Shown here: one piece after another, positions 28,202 through 39,140 of the stretch | Layout of the letters: each line of letters opens with the position of its first letter | Position numbering within the stretch: the stretch's first letter is position 1 | Source: Betaproteobacteria bacterium Ga0077532 | GTDB taxonomy: Bacteria; Pseudomonadota; Gammaproteobacteria; Burkholderiales; Ga0077523 | Assembly (NCBI GenBank): GCA_001464895.1 | Contig: LNEE01000051.1 | Coordinates: 124,001 to 188,000 of the forward strand | Length of the DNA: 64,000 bases | Direction: 5' to 3' | The notes under the pieces: generated by a model | What the model was told of the DNA's origin: nothing | Database searches by the model: none | Seen by the model: only the letters and a program-made list of their open reading frames with translations | Position numbers and translations under genes: made by a program

Positions 28202-29167
28202 TCATGTGGTGGCCCGCCCATCGGCATGGCGGGCAAGGTCGAGCAGGAGCGTGGCAACGGTATCCGGTGCCTCTTCGTGGGCCAGATGGCCGAGGCCGGG
28301 CAGCGTGACGATGCGGGCTGTCGGCAGCAATGCCGCCACGTCGCGCGCCTGGTCCGGCGGCACCGTGGCGTCCCGACTGCCGGCCACCAGAACGAGCGGC
28401 CGCGACAGGCGCGGCAGATCGCGTTCGAGCGGTGCGAGGTCCCACGCGGCCATCATGCGAAGTGCCCCGGCCACGTGCCCCGGATTGCCCGTCAACCGTG
28501 CGTACAGATCGACACCCTCGCGATCGAGGCGCGATCCGGTGCCGGCGATGAGCCGCTCCACGGCCGCGCGGTCGGCGGCACGGCGTGCAAAGAGGCGATG
28601 CGCGAACGGTGTGGCGGCGAGGATCTGCGCCAGCGGTCGGAACACATGACCGGCGATGCCACGCCAGGGCAGCAGCGCACCGTTGAGCGACACCACCAGC
28701 GAAGGCGCGATCCGGCCGTCGAGACACATGCGGGCCAGGATCGCGGCACCCGCGGAATGCCCCACCGCGACGACGGGTCGGACGTCGAGGACGCGCAGCA
28801 GCTGGGCGAGCCCGCGCGCCATGCCGGGGAGACCCGCACCGGCGTCATCCGTGCCCTGCGTGAATCCGTGCCCCGGCAGATCGGGGGCGATGACCGTGAA
28901 GTGCGCGGCGAGGAGCGGTGCCAGTGCGCGGAACGAATGCGTCGACGATCCGGTGCCGTGCAACAGGAGCAGAACCGGGCCCTCGCCCATGCGCTGCACG
29001 TGCCATTGCCGCCCACCGGCGTTCACGAAGCGGCTCGTCTCGCGATGGGGCCAGTGGGCGCCGTCGACCTCCCACTGCAGGCTCCCCGACGACACCGCCG
29101 AGGCATCGCGTTCCGGGGCACAGGCCAGTCCGTGCCAGGGATGTCCGGGTTCGAGCGGCGGCGTCAT
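28202..29167 (-). CDS. bchO: Alpha/beta hydrolase BchO, Mg-chelatase associated
   Basis: 321 residues with an alpha/beta hydrolase fold: [13 protein letters not shown] (oxyanion region), nucleophile elbow [10 protein letters not shown], and late His in LGHLAHEE. BchO is regularly found with bchI and bchD and is thought to assist Mg insertion, but its reaction is not established. The ATG at 29167 overlaps the bchD stop (ATGA). The reading frame is open far upstream, but that part is an antisense-like shadow of bchD. The N-terminal ~35 residues contain [20 protein letters not shown] and look cytosolic. Confidence 0.93.
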   Translation of the reverse strand: MTPPLEPGHPWHGLACAPERDASAVSSGSLQWEVDGAHWPHRETSRFVNAGGRQWHVQRMGEGPVLLLLHGTGSSTHSFRALAPLLAAHFTVIAPDLPGHGFTQGTDDAGAGLPGMARGLAQLLRVLDVRPVVAVGHSAGAAILARMCLDGRIAPSLVVSLNGALLPWRGIAGHVFRPLAQILAATPFAHRLFARRAADRAAVERLIAGTGSRLDREGVDLYARLTGNPGHVAGALRMMAAWDLAPLERDLPRLSRPLVLVAGSRDATVPPDQARDVAALLPTARIVTLPGLGHLAHEEAPDTVATLLLDLARHADGRATT

Positions 29168-30987
29168 GAGCGCGCTCTCGGCGCAGAAGGTGAGCCGCCG
29201 GCGCGGATGGCACGCGAGACGACCGCGGCATCGGCGTACGGCAGCGGCAGATAGCGCGCCCCCATCTCGGCCGCAACCTCGGCGGCCGCCGCGCCCGGCC
29301 GCGGCGAAGTGTCGACGAGAACGGCGGCGTAGCCCGCAAGGCGTACGCGACGCGCTGCGGAAACGGCATCCCGCGCGGCCTGGGCGCGATCGGTGGTGCC
29401 TTCGCGGCCGATGTTGGCGCGTCCGTCGGTCATGAGAACGATCATCGGCGTGTCGCCCTTCCGCGCCACGGACTCGGCGAGCGTCACCGCCGCATCGATG
29501 CCGCAGGCGAGTGGCGTGCCGCCCCCACCGGGCAGACCCGCGAGGCTGCGCTTCACGCGCGTAAGCGACCGGGTGGGCGGCAGCAGCAGCTCCGCACTGC
29601 GCCCCCGGAATGCGACGAGTGCGACCTGGTCGCGGCGCACGTAGCAATCGGCGAGGAGCAGTTCCACGGCCCCCTTCGCTTCCGCGAGACGGTGCAGCGC
29701 GGACGACCCCGACGCATCGACGACGAAGATGGTGGTGGTGCCGGTGCGATGCTGGCGGCGGACGACGCGGAAGTCCTCGCGCCGCACGTCGATGAGGGCC
29801 TGCGCGGGCGCCGAACCCGAGGTCGCGCGTTCGCGGGCGCGGACCGACTTCCACGGAGCTGCCACGCGCAGCGTCTCGATGACACCGAGCCGCAGCGGAC
29901 CGCGCGGATCGCCGCGGCGCACGCCGACCACGCGTCCGCGCGCCGACTGCGCCGCCTGCTGCCCTGCGCGACCGGCCGAGGCCTGGCGCGAACGCGCGGC
30001 GCCACCGGCCAGGAGTTTCGCGAGAACATCGGCCGGGAGGGCTGCCTGTGCGGCGGCCACGATGCGGTCGTCGAGAGGATCGCCGCTGCCTTCGCCGGAG
30101 GAATCGCTGTCGCTCGCGTTGTTCTCCTGCGGGGACGGGTCGGCATCGGCGGCTTCCTCGGGCGGCGCCGGTTCCGAATCCGATTCGTCCTGCGGGGTCG
30201 GCATGCGCGTCGCGCGCGGCGCCAGCACGAGCCGCGCTGCGACCAGGGCGTCCTCGTCGATGGTCTCGGCGCGGCCGGCGAGCGCGGCGGCGAGGCGCGC
30301 CACCTGCACGGCGCGCAACGAGACGCGCAGGGAATCGATCCCCATGGCCGTGGCCGCGGCGCACAGGCCTTCGAGGACATCGTCGGTGGTCCGCACCTTG
30401 GGCAGCAGATCCCGCGCTTCGCGGATGCCGTTGCCGGGGGAGTCGATGCCGTCGGACAACGCCGACAGGCCGATCTCGCGGAGATCGATGTCGAAGGCGA
30501 GGCGGTCGGTCAGTGAGAACGGAACGCGCTCTTCCTCTTCGGCACTCTCGTCGAGTGCGACGACGCCGCAGCGGGCCGGCATGCGCATCGCGATACCGTC
30601 GCGCTCCATCACGACCTCGCCCGCATCGAGCACCGCGGCGAATCGCGCTGCGGCACCGGGGCCGAGGCGCTCCGCCATGGCGAGGATGGCGACGCCGCCG
30701 TGCACGTCGGCCAGCAGACCGCGCTCCACGACGGGCGCGCCGGATCGCAGGGTGGCCGCGAGGTCGAGCCCGCCGATCAACCGGCCATCGTCGATGTGGA
30801 GAGGTACGCGCCGGCTCGGCGTGCCCAATGGCAGACACACGTCGAGAAGCAGCAGCCACGCATCCCGGACAGGACCGGGTCGGGCACGCAGAAGCACGCC
30901 TCCCGCGGTGGCCGGATCGACCGCAAGCAGGCGCGCCGCCAGCACTGCATCCTGCCAGCGCTCCCGTGCGGACGCCGCCGCCGTCAT
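29164..30987 (-). CDS. bchD: Magnesium chelatase subunit D
   Basis: 607 residues with three parts: an inactive AAA-like N-terminal domain (to ~260), an acidic/Pro-rich linker (DESDSEPAPPEEAADADP onwards), and a C-terminal VWA domain with MIDAS residues in VVDASGSSAL and MTDGRANIG. With BchI it forms the double hexamer that drives BchH to insert Mg into protoporphyrin IX. The start at 30987 is 4 bp after the bchI stop; a 20-residue upstream extension reads into bchI and is not used. Confidence 0.95.
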   Translation of the reverse strand: MTAAASARERWQDAVLAARLLAVDPATAGGVLLRARPGPVRDAWLLLLDVCLPLGTPSRRVPLHIDDGRLIGGLDLAATLRSGAPVVERGLLADVHGGVAILAMAERLGPGAAARFAAVLDAGEVVMERDGIAMRMPARCGVVALDESAEEEERVPFSLTDRLAFDIDLREIGLSALSDGIDSPGNGIREARDLLPKVRTTDDVLEGLCAAATAMGIDSLRVSLRAVQVARLAAALAGRAETIDEDALVAARLVLAPRATRMPTPQDESDSEPAPPEEAADADPSPQENNASDSDSSGEGSGDPLDDRIVAAAQAALPADVLAKLLAGGAARSRQASAGRAGQQAAQSARGRVVGVRRGDPRGPLRLGVIETLRVAAPWKSVRARERATSGSAPAQALIDVRREDFRVVRRQHRTGTTTIFVVDASGSSALHRLAEAKGAVELLLADCYVRRDQVALVAFRGRSAELLLPPTRSLTRVKRSLAGLPGGGGTPLACGIDAAVTLAESVARKGDTPMIVLMTDGRANIGREGTTDRAQAARDAVSAARRVRLAGYAAVLVDTSPRPGAAAAEVAAEMGARYLPLPYADAAVVSRAIRAGGSPSAPRARS

Positions 30988-30991
30988 GGCA

Positions 30992-32125
30992 TCAGCTCCC
31001 GAAGAGCTCGGCCACGGCGCGTTCCACCCGCGTGGTGGAACCGGCATCGTCCAGCGGATTGCGGCGCAGCCGGTGACGCAGGGCGACGGGCGCCATGCGC
31101 TTCAGGTGCGCGTCGGTCACTTCGGCATCGCCCTCGAGCGCCGCGAGCGCCCGCGACGTGCGCATCAGGGTCAGCTCGCCACGCAGTCCATCGGTGCCGA
31201 GCTTCATGCAGAGTTCGGCCGCGCGCTCGAGCGCCGCGTCGGGCACGACCACATCGGGCAGTCGTTCGCGGGCCGCGACGATGCGCCGGCGAAGCTTGTC
31301 CTCCTCCTTCTTCCACTTCGCGACGAAGGCCTCGGGTTCGCGTTCGTACGCATCGCGACGCTTCACGACTTCAACCCGCGTGGGCAGGTCGGTCGGCGTG
31401 CGGACTTCGACCGACAAACCGAAGCGGTCGAGCAGCTGCGGCCGCAGTTCGCCCTCCTCCGGATTGCCACTGCCGATCAGCACGAACCGCGCGGGATGGC
31501 GGATGCCGAGACCGTCGCGCTCCACGACGTTCTCCCCCGAGGCGGCGACGTCGAGCAGCACGTCCACCAGGTGATCCTCGAGGAGGTTCACCTCGTCGAT
31601 GTAGAGGAAGCCCCGATTGGCGCGCGCCAGCAGACCAGGCTCGAACGCCTTCACGCCGTGGGCGAGGGCGCGTTCGAGATCGAGGGCGCCGACCACGCGG
31701 TCCTCGGTGGCGCCGAGCGGGAGGTCGACCACCGGGACCGGCACGAGATGACTGCGCAGCTTCGTGGTGGCGTCGCGGCACTGGTCGCAGCATCCGGCAC
31801 ACGCGTTGGGCGCGCATGAGTACGGGCAGTTCTCCACGGCTTTCATCGGAGGCAGCAACGCAGCGAGCGCGCGGACCGTCGTGGACTTGCCCGTGCCGCG
31901 ATCGCCGAAGACGAGCACGCCGCCCACGGAAGGATCCACCGCGGCAATCGTGAGGGCGAGACGCATCTCCTCCTGGCCCACGATCGCGGTGAAGGGGAAG
32001 ACGCGCCCGGCCGGCTGCCGTGATGATGCCGTTCGCTTCGCACGCGGTGTGGCGCCCGCAGGCTCCGCGCCCGCCTGCCCTGTGCCGTCGTCCAGATGTT
32101 CAGCCATGCCCATGCTCGATTCCAT
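30992..32125 (-). CDS. bchI: Magnesium chelatase ATPase subunit I
   Basis: 377 residues, AAA+ ATPase. Walker A is GDRGTGKST, Walker B/sensor region [16 protein letters not shown], with the typical [19 protein letters not shown] arginine-finger stretch. It contains a Cys-rich insert ([17 protein letters not shown]) seen in purple-bacterial BchI. The first ~40 residues are low complexity and alternative ATGs exist at the first few codons. It is transcribed before bchD and after puhE (15 bp gap). Confidence 0.95.
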   Translation of the reverse strand: MESSMGMAEHLDDGTGQAGAEPAGATPRAKRTASSRQPAGRVFPFTAIVGQEEMRLALTIAAVDPSVGGVLVFGDRGTGKSTTVRALAALLPPMKAVENCPYSCAPNACAGCCDQCRDATTKLRSHLVPVPVVDLPLGATEDRVVGALDLERALAHGVKAFEPGLLARANRGFLYIDEVNLLEDHLVDVLLDVAASGENVVERDGLGIRHPARFVLIGSGNPEEGELRPQLLDRFGLSVEVRTPTDLPTRVEVVKRRDAYEREPEAFVAKWKKEEDKLRRRIVAARERLPDVVVPDAALERAAELCMKLGTDGLRGELTLMRTSRALAALEGDAEVTDAHLKRMAPVALRHRLRRNPLDDAGSTTRVERAVAELFGS

Positions 32126-32140
32126 CCGTGGATCCTTGCT

Positions 32141-32932
32141 TCATTCGCGCGCGAGGGCGGGCACGGGATCGCGACCCCGTGTGCCCAGGCCCCAGCGCCA
32201 GAGTTCGTTCACCGGCAGCGGGAGCACGAGGAACCAGTGTTCCAGGGTGGCCAGCACCAGCAGGGTTGCGATGAGAGTGAGTCCGGTGCGACCACCGTCC
32301 TCCAGTCCGGGCGCCATGAGGCGCTGCACGACGCCCGCGGCAAGCAGCGTGGCGACGGTCACGGACACCGGGAACAGCGCGTTCATCTGGGACGACCCGA
32401 AATAGCTGCCGACGTAGCGCAGGTGCGGTGGGAGCAGAGCCTCGCTCCGGTTCCTGACACCGAGAAACAGGTTGAGCTTGGTGCTGAGCCGCATGCCCGC
32501 GAGGGCGACGAATATCCAGGTGCCCGTCTGGTTGGGGGCATCGAGCGTCACGATCACCATGACGATGGCAGTCGCGAGGATGGCGACCTCGTGCCAGAGA
32601 ACAGCCAGCACCGCCTCGACGAAGCGTGGCCAGCCCCTGACCCCCGGCGTGCACCTCACGCGCCGAGGACCGGACACGAAGCCCATCAGGAAAGCCATCT
32701 CGTGCCACGCCCACGCGCCGAGTCCGCAGGCGAATCCGAGATACGCACCGCGGACCGACGTATCGTCGCGCAGAACTGCAAGACCGAGCAGGGCCGACAC
32801 GAGCAGGACGGTCGCGCCGAGCATGCTCCACTGGAACGTGCGCCGCGGCAGACCGTCGAGCCAGAAGACCACCCCCGTGCTGCCCCACCAGGCGAGCAGC
32901 ACGAACAGGACGGGGAGGAAGTGGTCGGTCAT
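32141..32932 (-). CDS. puhE: Photosynthetic complex assembly protein PuhE
   Basis: 263 residues, polytopic (seven or so hydrophobic segments), DUF3623 family. It starts MTDHFLPVLFVLLAWWGSTG. Known members modulate RC/BChl assembly in Rhodobacter; the biochemical role is undefined. The gene begins 15 bp after acsF and ends 15 bp before bchI. Conserved position puhA-B-C-acsF-puhE supports the call. The larger frame upstream overlaps acsF and is a shadow. Confidence 0.9.
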   Translation of the reverse strand: MTDHFLPVLFVLLAWWGSTGVVFWLDGLPRRTFQWSMLGATVLLVSALLGLAVLRDDTSVRGAYLGFACGLGAWAWHEMAFLMGFVSGPRRVRCTPGVRGWPRFVEAVLAVLWHEVAILATAIVMVIVTLDAPNQTGTWIFVALAGMRLSTKLNLFLGVRNRSEALLPPHLRYVGSYFGSSQMNALFPVSVTVATLLAAGVVQRLMAPGLEDGGRTGLTLIATLLVLATLEHWFLVLPLPVNELWRWGLGTRGRDPVPALARE

Positions 32933-32946
32933 CGCGGGCTCCGCAC

Positions 32947-34014
32947 TCACCAAGCCGGCGAGAGGCGGACCTGGCTCGGCACTTCGTTGGGAATGCTCGG
33001 GATGAAGTACAGCCTGCCGAACGCAGCCACCGCGGCCACCGCGAGACCCGCACGCTTCACGAGACCGATCACGCCACCCTGCTCCTTGGCCGCCGCGGTC
33101 GCTTCGGCGATGCGCCGCAGGCGTTCGAGGCCGGCACGGAAGGCCGGATGATCGAGATCGAGCGTGAGCGGGAACACCTGACGCGTGATCTCGGAGGTGA
33201 TGCGGAAGACGTTGAAGTCGTACTCGGTGGAATCGAGACCGAGCGCCTGATGCAGTTCGGGCCGCGTGTGGTCGCGCACGTACATCGTGGAGAACACGGC
33301 GAGGACGAAGAACTTGATCCAGAGCCGGTTGTGGCCGCGCAGCAGTTCGGGGTGTGCGCGCATCAGGAGGGCAAAGGCCTCGCCGTGCCGGAACTCGTCG
33401 TTGCACCACCGTTCGAACCAGCGAAAGATGGGATGGAACCGATGCTCGGGATGACGCTCGAGCTGGCGGTAGATCGAGATGTACCGGGCGTAGCCGATCT
33501 TCTCGGACAGGTACGTCGCGTAGAAGATGAACTTCGGACGGAAGTACGTGTACGCCTTCTCGCGCTTCAGGAAACCCAGATCCACCGCAAGACCGAAATC
33601 ACGCAGCGACTGGTTGATGAAGCCGGCGTGCCGGGCCTCGTCGCGCGCCATGTACTCCATGAGCTTCTTGATCTCGGGGTTCGTGACGTTCTTCTTGATC
33701 TCGGTGTAGAGCACGCAGCCGGAAAACTCGGCCGTCACCGAACTGATCAGGAAGTCGAGGAACTCCTTGCGCAGCGCTTCGGGCAGCTCGCGGACCTCGG
33801 CGGCGAACTGCGGCGTGCGCTCGAAGTGCTCGGCGTTCACGTCGCGTTCGAACTCGGCCATCATGGCATCCCACTCGCCGCGGACCGGCGTGACGTCGAG
33901 GCGATCCATGGCGGCGAAATCGGTGGTGTAGAAGCGCGGGCTGAGCAGCGTGTCGGTGTGGGCGAGGCGCGTCGCGTCTTCTGCGGTGGCGATTTCCGGG
34001 TGGGTGATGTTCAT
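32947..34014 (-). CDS. acsF: Mg-protoporphyrin IX monomethyl ester (oxidative) cyclase, aerobic
   Basis: 355 residues, ferritin-like di-iron family. The two iron-binding blocks are visible: [15 protein letters not shown] and [14 protein letters not shown]. It forms ring E of the BChl macrocycle with O2 as substrate. bchE, the oxygen-independent cyclase, is not in the window, so the organism can make BChl with oxygen present. The start ([13 protein letters not shown]) has a good AGGAGA site. It lies between puhC and puhE, its usual place in beta- and gammaproteobacterial clusters. Confidence 0.96.
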   Translation of the reverse strand: MNITHPEIATAEDATRLAHTDTLLSPRFYTTDFAAMDRLDVTPVRGEWDAMMAEFERDVNAEHFERTPQFAAEVRELPEALRKEFLDFLISSVTAEFSGCVLYTEIKKNVTNPEIKKLMEYMARDEARHAGFINQSLRDFGLAVDLGFLKREKAYTYFRPKFIFYATYLSEKIGYARYISIYRQLERHPEHRFHPIFRWFERWCNDEFRHGEAFALLMRAHPELLRGHNRLWIKFFVLAVFSTMYVRDHTRPELHQALGLDSTEYDFNVFRITSEITRQVFPLTLDLDHPAFRAGLERLRRIAEATAAAKEQGGVIGLVKRAGLAVAAVAAFGRLYFIPSIPNEVPSQVRLSPAW

Positions 34015-34096
34015 CGGATTCTCCTGGTGTCGGGGTGGCCGGCAGACGGATTCGAGCCGCCGCGGGGAGTCATTGCGCACGTGCCGGCGCGGTTGT

Positions 34097-34549
34097 TCAT
34101 CGCGCCTGTCCGGGCGGCGTCAGAAAGCGGGCGAACGAGGTGACATTGGTGGACCCGAAGGCCTCCAGATCCACGACGCGCCCGTTGGTGGGGTCTTCGA
34201 GCGTGAGCCTGCCGTCGGACCGCGCCGTCAGACGGAACGGGGTCTCCTGGCCGATGCTGGCGCGACGGCGCTCGCGGGCGAATCCGCGCATGGTGGCGCG
34301 CACGAAGTTGTCCTGGCCGGCGGGCAGCACCTGCACGTAGGTCGGATCGCGGGCGTCGCGCACCGTGATACCGCCGTCTTCACGATCGTCGAAGAACAGC
34401 TCCCGCGCCACGACCGTCTGGGCAGGCGCCTCGGCGGGCGCGGGCATCAGCCGGACGAACGCCACCAGCAAGAGCGAAGCGATGACCAGCGCACCGGCTC
34501 CGATCAGCGGAATGCGCGGGACGGATTCGTGGGCGTGGGAGTGGCTCAT
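34097..34549 (-). CDS. puhC: Photosynthetic complex assembly protein PuhC
   Basis: 150 residues: a short cytoplasmic N-terminus with His residues, one transmembrane helix ([20 protein letters not shown]) and a periplasmic domain ([42 protein letters not shown]). This matches PuhC, needed for normal RC-LH1 organisation in Rhodobacter. It starts 7 bp after puhB. The match to this family rests on the RGFxRERR-like motif, size and position. Confidence 0.92.
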   Translation of the reverse strand: MSHSHAHESVPRIPLIGAGALVIASLLLVAFVRLMPAPAEAPAQTVVARELFFDDREDGGITVRDARDPTYVQVLPAGQDNFVRATMRGFARERRRASIGQETPFRLTARSDGRLTLEDPTNGRVVDLEAFGSTNVTSFARFLTPPGQAR

Positions 34550-34556
34550 GGCGGCG

Positions 34557-35222
34557 TCAACCTGTCATCACTGCATTGGAGATGCGCACCTGGCGCGGCT
34601 CGCGTGCCGGCAGGGACGGGCTGTTCGCCTCGGCTGCGGGAGCCGCGGCCAGGGCTGCCTGCAGTGCGCCAGCGAGAATCGCAGCCACCTTCTGCGGCTC
34701 CGCGATCCCGCGCAGCATGGGCTGCGGGCGTGAGAGCTTCCACGGACGCACATGCGGCCAGAGGTGAAGCCATGCGATGCGGTCGCTGCCGAGGAGCGTG
34801 AGCGTGATGTCGCCGGTGCCGTCGCCATGGACGGCGAGGCCAGCGGTGTCGACCACCTTGTACGGCAGGTTCACCGTCATCGGCAAGGCGACACCGAAGC
34901 GCATCACGACGCGCCGGTCGGTGATCGTGTAGACGGTCGCGCGGGCGTTCAGCCGGCCGAGGAGCGCGAGCACGGCCAGACCAGCGAGCGCGAGGGGCAG
35001 CACTCCGAGCACGGCCATGGCGGTGTCGGCGGCCCCGTGTCCGTCGGCAAGATGCGCGACCGCGCGCCACGTCATCAGAATCGCGAAGTAGATCGCGACG
35101 CCGCGCACATGGAAGGCCCGCAGCGCGAGTGCCTTCGACGTGGGGCTTCCCTGCCACAGGATGCGTTCGCCGGCCGGTGGCGTGGCCGGGAGCCCGCGCA
35201 CGGGCTCGAAGTCGTGCTCCAT
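34557..35222 (-). CDS. puhB: Photosynthetic complex (RC) assembly protein PuhB
   Basis: 221 residues with a bacterial PH-like domain (DUF3093/bPH type): the ERILWQGSPT motif, two membrane helices, then TVYTITDRRVVMRFGVALPM. PuhB acts as an RC assembly factor and dimerises. ATG at 35222 lies 2 bp after the end of puhA. The C-terminal ~40 residues are Ala-rich. A longer in-frame extension into puhA lacks support. Confidence 0.92.
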   Translation of the reverse strand: MEHDFEPVRGLPATPPAGERILWQGSPTSKALALRAFHVRGVAIYFAILMTWRAVAHLADGHGAADTAMAVLGVLPLALAGLAVLALLGRLNARATVYTITDRRVVMRFGVALPMTVNLPYKVVDTAGLAVHGDGTGDITLTLLGSDRIAWLHLWPHVRPWKLSRPQPMLRGIAEPQKVAAILAGALQAALAAAPAAEANSPSLPAREPRQVRISNAVMTG

Positions 35223-35224
35223 CG

Positions 35225-35995
35225 TCACAGCAGCGGCTCCTGCCGGAACGGCGTGGCGTACAGATGCCCACCCGCGTAGTAGCCCATGATCTTGTCCTCT
35301 TCGAGCAGCGTGACCTGCTCGGGATTGCGCAGGCCCGGCACGTTCGCGAAGTGGCGCGCGTGGATGGACATCACCTTCACCTGCCGCCGGCCACCGTCGA
35401 CGCGTGACATGTTGAAGGGGAGCAGGACGGTGCGCTGCGAGCCCGTGAGGGCGACCTCGAAGTAGCGCACGAGGATTTCGGAGCGATCCACCCAGACGTC
35501 GCACACGGTGCCGGCCACCTTGCCGTCGTCACCCACGACATCCATGCCGCGCGGATCGGGATCTTCCGTGGCGAGGGAGAAGTGGCTGTCGGCGCGCAGC
35601 GGAACGATCTTCGGCTCGCCTTCGAACGTCAGGTCGGGGACGTCGGCACGCTCGGCCCATGCGGCGGGGCCGACACCGTCGACCATCGGATCCCCCGTGG
35701 GCTCCAGGGGGGCGCCGAGCCACGGACCGATGGGCTTCGCGTGGATGGGCCGGGTGTCGGCCTTGCCGTTCGGCGCGCTGACCGTGCCACCGTGCGGCAA
35801 CAGGTAGGTCTTTGCCGACGGGATGGCGGGGAAACCCTGCACGATGATCCGGCCACCGGAACGGTCGGACTCGAGCGGGTAGCCCTCACGCTTGTTCTCC
35901 TGGTGCAGGTAGTAGATCAGCCCTGCGAAGAAGATCCAGAAGCCGTAGAGAACGAGTTGGGCCACATCGATGTAGCCGTTGATGCCAGCGTGCAT
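35225..35995 (-). CDS. puhA: Photosynthetic reaction centre H subunit
   Basis: 256 residues. One N-terminal transmembrane helix (YIDVAQLVLYGFWIFFAGLI) followed by YLHQENKREGYPLE, then a cytoplasmic beta-barrel domain including the conserved DRSEILVRYFEVAL and LPFNMSRVD. It caps the cytoplasmic face of the RC and tunes electron/proton transfer to QB. A 30-bp gap separates it from lhaA. Only this subunit of the RC lies outside puf, as in other purple bacteria. Confidence 0.97.
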   Translation of the reverse strand: MHAGINGYIDVAQLVLYGFWIFFAGLIYYLHQENKREGYPLESDRSGGRIIVQGFPAIPSAKTYLLPHGGTVSAPNGKADTRPIHAKPIGPWLGAPLEPTGDPMVDGVGPAAWAERADVPDLTFEGEPKIVPLRADSHFSLATEDPDPRGMDVVGDDGKVAGTVCDVWVDRSEILVRYFEVALTGSQRTVLLPFNMSRVDGGRRQVKVMSIHARHFANVPGLRNPEQVTLLEEDKIMGYYAGGHLYATPFRQEPLL

Positions 35996-36025
35996 GCTTC
36001 GTACTCCTTCTTGCGTTGGCGTGTG

Positions 36026-37483
36026 TCAGCCGGGAAATTCCGCGAGGCCGAAACGGGCCTGCGGGACGTGCGGTACCTGACGTCCGGCGCCACGGGCCCG
36101 CACGAGCGGTCCGATGGCGATGAGCGTGGCGAAAAGCAGCAGCAACTCCAGGTGGTAGACCACCCCGTATCCGGTGGCCGGCCCGGTGAGGGCCGGGCCG
36201 AGCAACTCGCGCGCGGCGAGCGCCGAGGCGCCATCGCGGATCAGTCCTCCCAGGGCGATCGCGCTTCCGGCCGCGGTGGCCTGCACGGCACCCCAGACAC
36301 CGAGGGCGAGACCGCGCTGGCCGCTGGCATCGAGACCACTGGTATCCAGACCCATGGCTACCGTAAGCGTGCCCACCGAGAAGAGGCCGGCACCGAAGCC
36401 GATGAGGGCCGCGCCGATGCGGAAGAGCAGCGGGGAATCGAACGGTGCCGCGAGGATCACGGACGCGAAGGCCGCGAGCCCCACGAGCCCACCCATGCCG
36501 GCGAGCCGGTACGGATCGGCGCCACGGGCGAGACCACGGGCGGCGAGGGCGAAGGCAGCGAGGGTGCCCCCGGCCATCAACGCAGTGAGCACGGTGGTCG
36601 CACCGACACCGAGACCGAGGATCTGACCACCGTAGGGTTCCAGCAGGATGTCCTGCATCCCGAACGCTGCGGTCCCGAGCGCCGTGGCGACGAGGAATCG
36701 CAGCACGTTCGGCTGGGCGACGAAGCTGCGCCAGGCCGCGCGAAAGTCCGGACGGGACTCGGCCGCCTGCGCACGGTCGGGATTCCGGGCCTCCTGCTTC
36801 CACAGGGCGATCAGGTTCAGCACCATCGTCGCCGCGGCTGCGCCCTGCACCACCTGGATCAGCTGCACCTGGCGGAAATCGGAGAGCAGGAACCCGAAGA
36901 GGAGTGCACTGCCGACGGTGCCGAGCAACAGCATCACGTAGAGCAGCGCGACGACCCGCGGCCGCGACTCAGGCGGCGCGAGATCAGCGGCCAGTGCGAG
37001 CCCGGCCGTCTGCGTGGTGTGCATGCCGGCGCCCACCAGGAGGAATGCGATCGCGGCACCGGCCTGCCCGATCCAGAGCGGCCCATGCGTATCGCCCGAC
37101 AGCACGAGAAGCGCGAACGGCATGATGGCGAAGCCGCCGAACTGCAGCAGCGTGCCCATCCAGAGGTACGGCACCCGGCGCCAGCCGAGCGGGGACCGAC
37201 GGTGATCGGAGCGGAAGCCGACGAGCGCGCGAAACGGCGCGAACACGAGGGGCAGCGCGACCATGAGCGCAACGAGCCACGTCGGCACACCCAGCTCGAC
37301 GATCATGACGCGATTCAGCGTGCCGTTCAGAAGCACGATTGCCATGCCGACGGACACCTGGAACAACGACAGGCGCAGCAACCGCCCGAGCGGCAGCTCG
37401 GCAGTGGCGGCGTCGGCGAACGGCAGCAGCCGGGTGCCGACGCGCAGCCATTGGCGGGAGAGCGTGTCGTTCAGGCGGCTCAC
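36026..37483 (-). CDS. lhaA: LH1 assembly protein, PucC/LhaA-family MFS
   Basis: 485 residues with about twelve membrane helices, BCD (BChl delivery) family of the MFS. It starts with GTG at 37483, overlapping the bchM stop (GTGA), giving VSRLNDTLSRQWLRVGTRLLPF, the conserved LhaA N-terminus. Motifs LNGTLNRVMIVELGVP and FRALVGFRSDHRRSPLGWRR fit the family. It is placed between bchM and puhA, the diagnostic location of lhaA; its relative after bchG is a different member. Confidence 0.93.
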   Translation of the reverse strand: MSRLNDTLSRQWLRVGTRLLPFADAATAELPLGRLLRLSLFQVSVGMAIVLLNGTLNRVMIVELGVPTWLVALMVALPLVFAPFRALVGFRSDHRRSPLGWRRVPYLWMGTLLQFGGFAIMPFALLVLSGDTHGPLWIGQAGAAIAFLLVGAGMHTTQTAGLALAADLAPPESRPRVVALLYVMLLLGTVGSALLFGFLLSDFRQVQLIQVVQGAAAATMVLNLIALWKQEARNPDRAQAAESRPDFRAAWRSFVAQPNVLRFLVATALGTAAFGMQDILLEPYGGQILGLGVGATTVLTALMAGGTLAAFALAARGLARGADPYRLAGMGGLVGLAAFASVILAAPFDSPLLFRIGAALIGFGAGLFSVGTLTVAMGLDTSGLDASGQRGLALGVWGAVQATAAGSAIALGGLIRDGASALAARELLGPALTGPATGYGVVYHLELLLLFATLIAIGPLVRARGAGRQVPHVPQARFGLAEFPG

Positions 37484-38180
37484 GACCGGGCGAGCTCCAG
37501 GGCCTGGGACTTGTAGAAGCCCGACTGGACGCGTCGGGTACGGCCGATCTGCCAACCGGAGAGCGCCGCCGACTTGCCGATCCGGCGGCGCAGATTCGCC
37601 TCGGCGATCGGTTCGATGGCGGGTGCGCGATCGCCGCGCGGGAAGAGGCGGCCCACCGCGTGCATCACGCTGAGGGCGGGCGTGCGGGGCGCGAAGGTGA
37701 ACAGGACTCCGCGCGAGGTGCGCGCCGCCAGCCCTTCGAGCACGCCGACCATGTCGGGCGCGATGTAGTGGATCAGGGAATCCATGCCCACCACGAAATC
37801 GAACCGGCCGAGTGCGGGGTCGAGCATGTCACCGACGCGGAAGTCGATGCGGCCGTTGCCGAGCTGGCTGGGCAGGCGCTCGCGGGCGAGATCGACGAGC
37901 GTCGGCGAGAGGTCCACCGCGACGACGCTGGCACCGCGTCGTGCCGCTTCGACCGAGAGGGCGCCCGTTCCGCATCCGGCATCCAGGAGGCGGCAGCCGC
38001 GGAGGTCCGCGGGCAGCCAGTCGAGGAGCGTCGCACGCATCGTGTCGCGACCAGCCCGGACCGTCGCGCGCACGCGGCTGACCGGCGCGTCGGACGTGAG
38101 CCGCGACCAGGCATCGGCCGCGGTGCGATCGAAGTAGTGCTCCAGCTCGCCGCGGCGTTCGAGGTAGGTGGTGTTCTGCA

Positions 38181-38181
<1 letters not shown>
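37480..38181 (-). CDS. bchM: Mg-protoporphyrin IX methyltransferase
   Basis: 233 residues, SAM-dependent methyltransferase. The SAM-binding loop is LLDAGCGTGALSVEAARRGA and the post-I acid is in VAVDLSPT. It methylates the C13 propionate of Mg-protoporphyrin IX, the substrate of AcsF. ATG at 38181 overlaps the bchL stop by one base (TGATG). The much longer reading frame upstream is a bchL shadow. Confidence 0.95.

Positions 38182-39140
<959 letters not shown>

Noticed and set aside
28202..30859. Long N-terminal extension of bchO covering most of bchD
   Set aside because: The upstream residues are an Arg/Ala-rich shadow of bchD in another frame; the hydrolase fold begins only after 29167.
35582..37516. 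A 644-codon plus-strand frame over puhA and lhaA
   Set aside because: Antisense shadow with low-complexity charged sequence and no start context.
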